A stretch of 64,000 nt of DNA from Sphingomonas sp. 35-24ZXX (GTDB lineage: Bacteria; Pseudomonadota; Alphaproteobacteria; Sphingomonadales; Sphingomonadaceae): assembly GCF_000786215.1 (NCBI RefSeq), contig NZ_JROG01000001.1, forward strand, positions 1-64,000, in the 5' to 3' direction. The notes under the pieces were generated by a model, which did not search any database, was not told the DNA's origin, and was given only the letters and a program-made list of their open reading frames with translations. This document shows, in pieces, positions 37,672 to 47,696 of this stretch (the first letter of the stretch is position 1; each line of letters starts with the position of its first letter). The translations under genes were made by a program, and so were the position numbers.

Positions 37672-39285
37672 ATGTTCAATCAAAGGTCGGCTATCTGGGC
37701 TTTGGCATGCCTGCTAGGCTGCGCGGCAGCGCCAGCCGCGTTCGCGGCACCGCCCGTCAGTGCGCTCAAGTCCCAGTCCGTGGAGGCAATCGAGGCGCGG
37801 GCCAAGCTGGCGCAGGAGATCAATGATTCGCTGTTCAGCTTCAGCGAACTGGCATTCCAGGAATTCGAGACCGCCCGATATCTGACCGCGCTCCTCGAGA
37901 AGGAAGGCTTCACGATCCAGCGCAACGTTGCCGGATTGCCGAGCGGCTGGGTGGCCACCTGGACCCACGGCACCGGTGGCCCGGTGATCGCTCTGGGAAG
38001 CGACATCGACGGTATCCCGAAAGCCAACCAGAAGCCGGGCGTGCCCTGGCGCGAGCCGTTGGTGGCGGGGGCGCCGGGGCATGGCGAAGGGCACAACTCG
38101 GGCCAGGCGGTCAATATCGTCGCGGCGCTCGCGGTCAGGGACCTGATGAAGCGGCACAATATCGCAGGGACCTTGATGCTCTGGCCCGGAGTCGCCGAAG
38201 AGCTGGTCGCGGGCAAAGCGTTCATGGTGCGCGATGGCGTGTTCAAGGATGTCGATGCAGTGATCTTCACGCATGTCGGCAGCAATCTCGAGACGGCATG
38301 GGGCCAGCCCATGGGCACCGGTCTGGTCTCGGTGGAATACACGTTCAACGGCGAAAGCGCCCATTCGGCCGGCGCGCCATGGCGTGGTCGCTCCGCGCTC
38401 GACGCCGTCGAGCTGATGAACATGGGCTGGAACATGCGGCGCGAGCATCTCCGGCCCGAGCAGCGTTCGCATTACGTCATCAGCGATGGCGGCGATCAGC
38501 CCAATGTCGTGCCGTCGGTGGCGTCGGTCTGGTATTTCTTTCGCGAACAGGGCTTCAAGGAAATCCAGAACAGCTTCGATATCGGCAATGAGATTTCGGA
38601 AGGCGCCGCCAAGATGACCGGAACGACGGTCACGCGCCGGATCATCGGCACCGCGGCGCCGCGGCACTTCAACCGGCCGATTGCGGAGGCGGCGAACGCG
38701 AACATCCAGAAGGTCGGGCTGCCCAAATGGACCGTCGACGAACAGGCGTTCGCCAAGCTGGTGCAGCTCAATGCAAAGGCGCCAAAGCAGGAAGGCCTTG
38801 CCGTCGAGCTCAAGAAGTTCGAGCCGCCCCTGGCGGAGCCCAAGAGTGGCGGATCGGACGACATCGGCGACGTGTCCTGGACCGTCCCCACGATCACCAT
38901 CCGCTATCCGGCCAACATTCCCGATCTGCCAGGGCATAACTGGACCGATGCAATCGCCATGGCGACCCCGATCGCGCACAAGGGCGTGGTGGCGGGTGCG
39001 AAGGTCGTGGCCATGACCAGCCTGGATATCCTCACCGATGCCAAGCTGCGCCAGGCGGCGAAGGACTATTTCACCAATGTCCAGACCAAGGCGCAGCAGT
39101 ATGTGCCGATGATCGGCGCCAACGACAAGCCGGCGATCGAGATCAACGCGGACATCATGGCGCGCTACAAGCCCGAGTTGAGCAAGCATTACTATGATCC
39201 GGCGCGCTACCCCACCTATCTGGAGCAGCTGGGCATCCCGTTTCCGATGCTCGAAAAGCCGGCAGACAGCAGCGCAGACCAGTAA
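37672..39285 (+). CDS. Secreted M20-family amidohydrolase (AbgB-like)
   Basis: Predicted exported metal-dependent amidohydrolase of 537 residues. Signal peptide MFNQRSAIWALACLLGCAAA with cleavage near AFAA (residue 25). The M20 motifs are present: ALGSDIDGIP (metal-binding Asp), GHGEGHNSGQA (metal His), PGVAEELVAG (general-base Glu pair) and a C-terminal LPGHNWTDAIAMATPIAHKG. The closest relatives known to me are p-aminobenzoyl-glutamate hydrolase subunit B-like proteins, but an exported form may act on peptides or acylated amino acids. Preceded by queA with a 133-base gap; likely its own transcript. Confidence 0.88.
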   Translation: MFNQRSAIWALACLLGCAAAPAAFAAPPVSALKSQSVEAIEARAKLAQEINDSLFSFSELAFQEFETARYLTALLEKEGFTIQRNVAGLPSGWVATWTHGTGGPVIALGSDIDGIPKANQKPGVPWREPLVAGAPGHGEGHNSGQAVNIVAALAVRDLMKRHNIAGTLMLWPGVAEELVAGKAFMVRDGVFKDVDAVIFTHVGSNLETAWGQPMGTGLVSVEYTFNGESAHSAGAPWRGRSALDAVELMNMGWNMRREHLRPEQRSHYVISDGGDQPNVVPSVASVWYFFREQGFKEIQNSFDIGNEISEGAAKMTGTTVTRRIIGTAAPRHFNRPIAEAANANIQKVGLPKWTVDEQAFAKLVQLNAKAPKQEGLAVELKKFEPPLAEPKSGGSDDIGDVSWTVPTITIRYPANIPDLPGHNWTDAIAMATPIAHKGVVAGAKVVAMTSLDILTDAKLRQAAKDYFTNVQTKAQQYVPMIGANDKPAIEINADIMARYKPELSKHYYDPARYPTYLEQLGIPFPMLEKPADSSADQ

Positions 39286-39468
39286 CATCGCTGAAGCTTG
39301 CGGCTGATCTGCGCTGCCGCACCTGCGTGCGACGGCACAGCCACAGGCGATTCCCACCGATGGCAGGGGTTGTCTGCGCGCTGTTTCGCTGACCGCCTGC
39401 AAAAACGAATATGGGTTCTGTTTTTTGGACGTCGCGGCGCGTTCGATGGAACGGCCGTCACGTGCGGT

Positions 39469-39494
39469 GATCTAATCTTTCACTAACATAGATC
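39469..39494. promoter_or_regulatory. Inverted repeat upstream of katG
   Basis: GATCTA and TAGATC separated by 14 bases, 87 bases before the katG ATG. A dyad of this size could be an OxyR- or Fur-type site, but it does not match either consensus closely. The gap 39286-39580 has no gene. Confidence 0.3.
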
Positions 39495-39574
39495 AGGAAT
39501 TTCAGTTTTCCCGATCACCCAGTCTGGGCTTAACGTCGAATGAACGGCCAAACCGCCGCTTTGCAGGAGACTGA

Positions 39575-41821
<2,247 letters not shown>

Positions 41822-41844
41822 GACTTTTCCTCTGACCTCCACAG

Positions 41845-41878
41845 GGCGGCGCGGGTTAACCCCTGCGCCGCCTTTTTT
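41845..41878. terminator. Terminator between katG and the AsmA-like gene
   Basis: GGCGGCGC...GCGCCGCC hairpin around GGGTTAACCCC, followed by TTTTTT. The stem starts 24 bases after the katG stop and lies 10 bases before the end of the converging gene. Confidence 0.85.
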
Positions 41879-41887
41879 GTAGGCGGG

Positions 41888-44014
41888 TCAGAAGATGCCG
41901 AGGAACTTCTTGTCATCCTTCTGGCCCGTTTTTGCGCTCTTGCCATTGCCGACATCGTCACGTGCCTTGCCCTTGGTGGTGCGCTGTCCGGCGGCGGTCG
42001 CGCCCTGCAGTACCGGGCCGCACGCGGCGGACTTGGCATCGCCCACATCGACAAAGGCGAGCAGCGCGGCTGGGGGGGCAGCCAGCACGGCCAGTCCCAG
42101 CCCGGCACCAGCCCGGCCCAGCAGTTCGGGGCTGATCACGTTCAGCTTCGCGGCAGAGAAATAGCCGCCGATCTGTACCGGCGACTGGCCCGAGACCAGG
42201 CTGAACTTCTTGCCATCCGCGCGGAAGGCCATGTTCATCTGCTCGGTGGCAAAGCTGAAACCGCCGCGCCCGGTGATGACGTTTTTCGTCGTGTCGATCA
42301 GGATCGGGTCGGCCGCTGCCGCGCCGCCGCGCACGGTGAACGCGACGAGGCCGCAGTTGATCTGCACCGGCTGCTTCAGCTTGTCCTCGAACATCTTCTG
42401 CACGAAAGTCCCGAAATCGAGCTCCGCCAGTTGGACATTGCGGGTCCAGAACGTGCCCTTGGGGATCACGAACGCCATGCGGCCCGATGCTGTGGCCAGG
42501 GAATCGTGCAAGGCATCGCCATCGCCCGTCAGCTGAATGCGGCCCTTGACCGTGCCGGTGGTGCCGGCCTCGGCCACGCCAAACCCGCTGAGCAAACGCG
42601 CCATCGGGGTCGCGGCGAGGCGGATGTCATAGCGCGTGCGCGCCGGCCGCCGCCGCCAGTCGATGGCGATGTCCGATGTCAGCTTGCCCCGTGCCATGGT
42701 CAGCGCCAGCGGCGAGAGTTTGAGCATGCCATCGTCGAGATCGACGGTGACCGAAATGTCGCTGATCGGGATGCTGTCCGATCGCAGCCTGGCCGCCGTG
42801 TAGCGGACATCCGCGTCGAACGCGCGCAGCCCTTCGGCCCGCAGGCTGGCATTGGGCAGCAGCCGGGCAGGGGCTGCGCCGCTTTCTGCGGCGGCTGCCT
42901 GAACGCCGCGGGCGGCGACGACATCCGGATTGTACCCGATGAAGGGTGACACATCGATGATATCGAGTGTCTTCGTCGCGAGGTCCGCATCCATGTGGAC
43001 GCGGTCGCCCGCCATATCGACGGTGAACTTGCCCGCAATATCGCTCGCCCCGAATGTGCCCTTGAGGCCGGTGAACCGGTATTCGCGGTCTCGCTTCACC
43101 AGCGTCGCGGTCAGCTTGTAGATGCGCGTTCGCGGGATGATGACGCCGATGATGCTCAGCAGCTCGGCGGCATTGCGACCGCGGGCCTTGGTGGAGAGCG
43201 GAACGCCCTCGATATCGGCCAGGCTGGGCAGGGTGCCCGCGATATCGATGACGTTGTTGGCCGCGCGCGCCTGCAGCTCCAGCTTGTTCTGCCCGCGCTG
43301 CACCGTGGCATCGGGGGTCAGCAACGCGCCCTTGAGCGTGAACGGTGTCGCCCGCAGCGTGCCATCGCCGGTGAACCGCACTGCCTCGCCGATCTTCGCA
43401 TCGTTGGATTTAACAGAGGCGAAATCGAGATCGGTCAGCAATTGCAGCACAGGGTCGCGATATCGCACCGTCGTGTCGCGCAGCACCGCGCGATCGATCG
43501 TCGGCAGTTCCAGCGGCTTGGCATCGCCGCTGCTGTCGAAGGTCCAGGTGTTGGCGGTGCGCTTGGCATTCCATTCGAGATCGACCGCGCCATCGGTCAG
43601 GTCGAGCCAGTAAAATCGCCAGTTGCCCAGCAGCAGCGCCAGTGGCGCGATGCGGGTGTCGACCCGCTCAGCGGTAAACAGATAGGGCCGGGTTGCCCAA
43701 TCGGGATTCGAAACCGTCAGCCCTTCGGCGAGGAACTTGATTTTGAAGGGTGCGAAATACAGCTGGAAGTCGCCTTTCACGGCGACCTCGCGCTCGGTAA
43801 GCGAGGAGGCGATGCCTTCGACCGGCCCCTTGAGGAACCGCCCCTTGGTGATGAACAGGATCAGCCAGATCGCAAACAGGGTTCCCACCACGCCGATCGC
43901 GACATTGCGTGCGATGCGCAGCCGCCGTTTGCGCCGTGCCACCGGATCGGGCGGAGTGCTGATGGGCTGGTCTGGAACGGAGCGGACGGAAGCGTCGTGC
44001 GATGGTGGGGTCAT
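41888..44014 (-). CDS. AsmA family protein
   Basis: 708 residues from the ATG at 44014 (MTPPSHDASV). A cytoplasmic basic stretch (RRKRRLRIARN) and one transmembrane helix (about 36-56, VAIGVVGTLFAIWLILFI) anchor a long periplasmic beta-rich part, ending in an AsmA_2-like segment (TFWTRNVQLAELDFGTFVQK, GRGGFSFATEQMNMAF). AsmA-like proteins are thought to help move phospholipids to the outer membrane or support outer-membrane assembly. The longer frame to 44062 would add 16 unlikely residues. Single gene. Confidence 0.85.
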   Translation of the reverse strand: MTPPSHDASVRSVPDQPISTPPDPVARRKRRLRIARNVAIGVVGTLFAIWLILFITKGRFLKGPVEGIASSLTEREVAVKGDFQLYFAPFKIKFLAEGLTVSNPDWATRPYLFTAERVDTRIAPLALLLGNWRFYWLDLTDGAVDLEWNAKRTANTWTFDSSGDAKPLELPTIDRAVLRDTTVRYRDPVLQLLTDLDFASVKSNDAKIGEAVRFTGDGTLRATPFTLKGALLTPDATVQRGQNKLELQARAANNVIDIAGTLPSLADIEGVPLSTKARGRNAAELLSIIGVIIPRTRIYKLTATLVKRDREYRFTGLKGTFGASDIAGKFTVDMAGDRVHMDADLATKTLDIIDVSPFIGYNPDVVAARGVQAAAAESGAAPARLLPNASLRAEGLRAFDADVRYTAARLRSDSIPISDISVTVDLDDGMLKLSPLALTMARGKLTSDIAIDWRRRPARTRYDIRLAATPMARLLSGFGVAEAGTTGTVKGRIQLTGDGDALHDSLATASGRMAFVIPKGTFWTRNVQLAELDFGTFVQKMFEDKLKQPVQINCGLVAFTVRGGAAAADPILIDTTKNVITGRGGFSFATEQMNMAFRADGKKFSLVSGQSPVQIGGYFSAAKLNVISPELLGRAGAGLGLAVLAAPPAALLAFVDVGDAKSAACGPVLQGATAAGQRTTKGKARDDVGNGKSAKTGQKDDKKFLGIF

Positions 44015-44158
44015 GGTTGCGCCTAGCACGGAGGCGCCCAGGCTCTGCCCATTAATTCCCAACGGAAACGGGCGCAGCGGTGGACGCCGGAAGAGAGCTG
44101 TCGACAGCTAACCCGCGAAACGCCCGTTCGTTGCGAAAGGCTGCGCCGATCCGGAGCG

Positions 44159-46453
44159 CTATTTGTCCTTCATCACCCAGACACCGTCCCATTCGCCTGG
44201 CGGCGGAGAAGCCTGCATCAGGCGGCAGCGGTCGACATAGGTGCGCGACAGACCATCGCCGGGGTTGAGCGAAAGGCATTTTTCGAAGCGCACGATGGCC
44301 TCGTCCCAGCGCGCCGCGCGATAGGCGATCATTCCGTCCTCGAAATGGCCGAGTACGTCGCGCATCGCCGGGAAGGTCTGGGCGTCGTGATAATCGAGCA
44401 GCTCGAACACGCGGACTGGCGCTGTCTTGCCCTTGACCACCACCAGGTCGATGTCGCGCATGCGGTAGGTGCCGTTGAACTTGGCGACGGTGCTCTCGCT
44501 CGCTAGGATACGCGCGGAATAGGCCTTGCACGCGCTTTCCAGCCGGCTGGCCAGGTTCACGCCATCGCCGATCACCGTATAGTCCATCCGCTTGGGGCTG
44601 CCGATATTGCCCGAGACGATGTTGTCGGTGTGGATGCCGACCCCCATGTCGACGGTCTTCAATCCCTTGTCGCGGCGCTGCGCGTTCCATTCCCACAAGG
44701 TGCGGATCATGTTCACCGCAGCACGCGCAGCACGATCCGGATCGTCGTCATGCGCGATCGGCAGGCCGAAGCAGGCCATGATCGCATCGCCGATGAACTT
44801 GTCGAGCATGCCGCCCTGCGCGGTGATGCAATCGACCATCAGGCTGAAATATTCGTTGAGGAACGACACCGTCCCTTGCGCGCCATATTCCTCGGTGATG
44901 GTGGTGAAGCCGCGGACATCGGTGAACATGATCGTCGCCTCGGCGCTCACCCCGCCCAGCAGATCGAGCGCATCGCCATCCATCATCTGCGCGGCGATGA
45001 CCGGGTCCATGTAGCGCGACATGGTCGATTTCATGCGCTTTTCGCTGCTGATATCCTCGACCATCAGCATCGACCCGAGCTTGGAATCGTCGCTCTCCGA
45101 CACCAGCGGCATGATCGTGAGGTTGACCGATTTGTGGACGCCGGACAGTGCGACATCGGCATCGGGGAACACGTCGCTGGCCTTGTCCTGCTTGACCCGC
45201 TCGATACGGTTCAGGATCCAGCCGCCTTCCTCGCCCAGCAAGTCTGCAAGCAACCTGCCTTGAATGTCGGCGGCCTTGCACGACCAGATGCGCTCGATCG
45301 CCTGGTTGCAGGTGATCACCTTGCCCAGCGGGTCGAGCGTCAGCACGCCGTTCGACATGCTCTGCAGCACGGATTCATTGTACAGCTTCATCCGCTGGAC
45401 GTCGTCGAACAGCTTGGAATTTTCGAGCGCGATGGCGATCTGGCCGGTGAAGGTCTTGAGCTGCTGCTCGTCCTTGTCGGTGAACGCGCCGGTCTTCTTG
45501 TTGAGCACCTGGGTGACGCCGATGACCTCGCCCTGCTTGTTGACGATCGGCACGCACAGGATGCAGCGGGTGAAGAACCCCGTCTGCCGGTCGAACGCGG
45601 GATTGAAGCGCAGATCGGCATAGGCATGCGGGATATTGAGGCTCTGCCCAGTGGTGAACACGGTGCCTGCAATCCCGACGCTGGAGGGGAAGCGGATTTC
45701 GTTGACCTTGCCACCGGCCGAAAACAGCGAGAACAAGGTGTCTGTCGCCTTGTCATGGATGAAGATCGTTGCGCGTTCGGCTTCGAACATCCGCACTGTT
45801 TCGGCCACCACGCGCTGAAGCAGCCGTGTCAGGTCGACTTCCGAGCTGATTTCCGAAATCATCGACAGGAAAGCGAGCTCCTTGGCGCGGACCTGCTCGA
45901 TCTCCTCGATCGACTGCAGGCTCTGCAGGAACACCGTGGCTTGGCTGGTCATTTCCTCGAGCAGGGAAACGTCTTCGCCGGTGAAATCGCCCTCGTGCTT
46001 GTTGATGTTCTGCATCACGCCGATGATCTGGCCCAGCGGCGTGCGCACGGGGACGCAGACGATGTTGCGCGTCTTGTAACCGGTGCGCTGATCGACCGTG
46101 CTGTTGAAGCGCGGATCGGCATAGGCATCCTCGACCAGCAGGGACTCCCCGGTCTGGAAGACATGGCCCGCGATCCCCGAAGTGTTGAGCAGGCGGATCT
46201 CCAGGCTCTGGCTGCCCTGCGCGAACCGAGAATAGAGCTCGCCGGTCTTGGGATCGTTGAGGAACAAGGTGCCTCGATCGCAGTTGAGTTCGCGCGATGT
46301 CAACTCGACCAGCATGGCGAGCACGCCATCGATCTGGGTCATCGTCGCGCATTTGCGCGTGACCTCCAGCAGCACTTCGGTGCGGCGTAGCGCGGCGGTG
46401 CGCTGGCTGTCGGTCATCGGGCGGGTCAGCGTGTCGGCGGCGGGAGGTGTCAT
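44159..46453 (-). CDS. Adenylate cyclase with two GAF domains and a PAS domain
   Basis: Soluble signalling enzyme of 764 residues: GAF about 25-185, GAF about 195-365, PAS about 370-480, class III cyclase about 500-690, and a C-terminal helical tail (TPR-like). Metal-binding aspartates are in FTDVRGFTT and GDAIMACFG; the adenine-selecting Lys is in DKFIGDA and its partner Asp in MDYTVIGDGVNL; the transition-state Asn and Arg are in VNLASRLE. Purine-selecting residues favour ATP, giving cAMP. The layout resembles cyanobacterial CyaB1/CyaB2, whose GAF domains bind cyclic nucleotides. Overlaps the upstream coiled-coil gene (ATGA). Confidence 0.93.
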   Translation of the reverse strand: MTPPAADTLTRPMTDSQRTAALRRTEVLLEVTRKCATMTQIDGVLAMLVELTSRELNCDRGTLFLNDPKTGELYSRFAQGSQSLEIRLLNTSGIAGHVFQTGESLLVEDAYADPRFNSTVDQRTGYKTRNIVCVPVRTPLGQIIGVMQNINKHEGDFTGEDVSLLEEMTSQATVFLQSLQSIEEIEQVRAKELAFLSMISEISSEVDLTRLLQRVVAETVRMFEAERATIFIHDKATDTLFSLFSAGGKVNEIRFPSSVGIAGTVFTTGQSLNIPHAYADLRFNPAFDRQTGFFTRCILCVPIVNKQGEVIGVTQVLNKKTGAFTDKDEQQLKTFTGQIAIALENSKLFDDVQRMKLYNESVLQSMSNGVLTLDPLGKVITCNQAIERIWSCKAADIQGRLLADLLGEEGGWILNRIERVKQDKASDVFPDADVALSGVHKSVNLTIMPLVSESDDSKLGSMLMVEDISSEKRMKSTMSRYMDPVIAAQMMDGDALDLLGGVSAEATIMFTDVRGFTTITEEYGAQGTVSFLNEYFSLMVDCITAQGGMLDKFIGDAIMACFGLPIAHDDDPDRAARAAVNMIRTLWEWNAQRRDKGLKTVDMGVGIHTDNIVSGNIGSPKRMDYTVIGDGVNLASRLESACKAYSARILASESTVAKFNGTYRMRDIDLVVVKGKTAPVRVFELLDYHDAQTFPAMRDVLGHFEDGMIAYRAARWDEAIVRFEKCLSLNPGDGLSRTYVDRCRLMQASPPPGEWDGVWVMKDK

Positions 46454-46911
46454 GCTGCGCTGTGCCCCATCATCTGTTCCATCTGGTCGCGCAGCGCCTG
46501 AATCTGCTGCTGCAGCGCCTGCCGTTCGAGTGCGTGATCGGCTTCCATGCTCAGCCGAGCCTGTTCGGCGGCAAGGCGTTCGCTGTCCAATGTCAGCCGC
46601 AAGGCATCGATGCTGCCCTTCAGTTGGCCGATCTCGGCCTGCGCGCCCGCGCGCTCGACCTGCAGCGCGCGGTCATGCGTCTGCTGCTGGGCCTCCAGCT
46701 GATCGCGCATCTGGTGGATGGTGGTCGTCAGATCGCCGATCCGCGCCGCCTCGTCAGATTGCGCCCGGGTGATGCGCCGGTCCGCTTCTGCCGCTGCCGC
46801 TTCCAGCGACTGACGCAGGCCATCGATCGTCGCCTGCAGATGGAGGTTCGCGGCGCGCATGTCAGACAGCGCGTCAGGCAGTGTGTCCGGAAGTGTCATG
46901 TCGCAGTTCAT
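46450..46911 (-). CDS. Coiled-coil protein coupled to the adenylate cyclase
   Basis: About 153 residues from the ATG at 46911 (MNCDMTLPDT); an ATG five codons further (46899) and one upstream (46953) are alternatives. Nearly the whole protein is a heptad-rich helix with many Gln, Ala, Leu, Glu and Arg (LQATIDGLRQSLEAAAAEAD, LRLTLDSERLAAEQARLS) and ends in MEQMMGHSAA. No family recognised. Its stop overlaps the cyclase ATG, so the two are made together and may interact; function unknown. Confidence 0.7.
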   Translation of the reverse strand: MNCDMTLPDTLPDALSDMRAANLHLQATIDGLRQSLEAAAAEADRRITRAQSDEAARIGDLTTTIHQMRDQLEAQQQTHDRALQVERAGAQAEIGQLKGSIDALRLTLDSERLAAEQARLSMEADHALERQALQQQIQALRDQMEQMMGHSAA

Positions 46912-47060
46912 TACCCCCGTCAAAATGGTCGTATCGGTAACGGCGCAAGTCAAGCGGCGTTAACCGGTCATTTGCCATATCAGGGACAATAGTCTGTGAC
47001 GATCAGCACGCCCGCCTGAACATTTGTCCAGTGGCAGCCGCCGGGGCCGGGTAGGTTGGC

Positions 47061-47345
47061 TTAGCCGTCGAGCTTCAGGGCCTTGCGCAGTTCGGCGTTG
47101 ATCCGGCTCTGCCACCCCGGGCCGGTGGCGCGAAAGCCCTCCAGCACCGCGCTGTCCAACCGCAGGGTCACTTGCTGCTTGGGGTTCTCCGACTTGGGCC
47201 GTCCGGGCTTGGTAAGGGTGCCATCGGCGGGGCGGATGAGCTTGCCGCCGATCCGCAACTCCGCCCGATCAAACTGATCGTCGGTCCATTCGGGCAGATC
47301 GTCGTCATCCCAGTCGGCTGTTAAATTTGGCTTGCTCTCGCTCAT
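47061..47345 (-). CDS. brnA: BrnA-type antitoxin
   Basis: 94 residues. The acidic N-terminal part (DWDDDDLPEWTDDQFDRAEL) would wrap the toxin, and the C-terminal part (QQVTLRLDSAVLEGFRATGP, GWQSRINAELRKAL) is a ribbon-helix-helix DNA-binding domain, so it should also repress its own promoter. The start lies 41 bases inside the end of brnT, an unusual depth of overlap that fits tight co-translation. The 149-base gap to the coiled-coil gene holds no gene. Confidence 0.88.
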   Translation of the reverse strand: MSESKPNLTADWDDDDLPEWTDDQFDRAELRIGGKLIRPADGTLTKPGRPKSENPKQQVTLRLDSAVLEGFRATGPGWQSRINAELRKALKLDG

Positions 47346-47577
47346 TGCATTTCCTCATGGAGATGACACGAGCGCCATGCGGGATCGGAGTCCACGCTAC
47401 CATTACCAATCTTCCATCCAAAAGCCCGTAAGTTTGATACCTGGGTTCTGGATAATCATACCGAGTGTCCTCTTGTGTGAAAGTCGGACCCTCAATGACC
47501 TCGTTGAATCGGGCAAAATCGAGCTGGCGCTCGCTTAGCGTCTTTTCACGCTTAACGCTGTCGTAGAATACTTTCAT
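47305..47577 (-). CDS. brnT: BrnT-type ribonuclease toxin
   Basis: 90 residues from the ATG at 47577 (MKVFYDSVKREKTLSERQLD); a TTG at 47595 would add six residues. The BrnT pattern is visible: DSVKREKTLSERQLDFARFN, the GLLDGRLVMVAWTP strands, and VISMRKCNEREQAKF at the C-terminus with the catalytic Arg and Lys. BrnT cleaves RNA and is neutralised by BrnA. Same strand as brnA and located directly after smc. Preceded by a small leader ORF that overlaps it. Confidence 0.85.
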   Translation of the reverse strand: MKVFYDSVKREKTLSERQLDFARFNEVIEGPTFTQEDTRYDYPEPRYQTYGLLDGRLVMVAWTPIPHGARVISMRKCNEREQAKFNSRLG

Positions 47578-47632
47578 TTCCCAAGTTCCTGGCAACGATG
47601 CCGGGTGGTAGCATCTGGTTGTGGTAGTCCAT
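47552..47632 (-). CDS. 26-codon leader ORF overlapping brnT
   Basis: ATG at 47632 preceded by a perfect AGGAGG at 47644-47639 (6-base spacing); reads MDYHNQMLPPGIVARNLGNE and six more residues, then TAA inside brnT. brnT itself has only a weak GGGAA site. The leader could pass ribosomes to brnT by termination-reinitiation. Real translation is not shown by sequence alone. Confidence 0.45.
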   Translation of the reverse strand: MDYHNQMLPPGIVARNLGNESILRQR

Positions 47633-47666
47633 GGGGAGCCTCCTAAAACATGTGGGTCGTCTCATT

Positions 47667-47695
47667 TATGTAACTACAAAATCCCCTTTTGTCAA
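47667..47695 (-). promoter_or_regulatory. brnT: Sigma-70-type promoter of the brnT/brnA operon
   Basis: TTGACA (47695-47690), 17-base spacer, TACATA (47672-47667), on the reverse strand right after the smc stop. -35 is a perfect match and -10 is fair. Distance to the leader AGGAGG is about 22 bases. Confidence 0.6.
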
Positions 47696-47696
47696 T

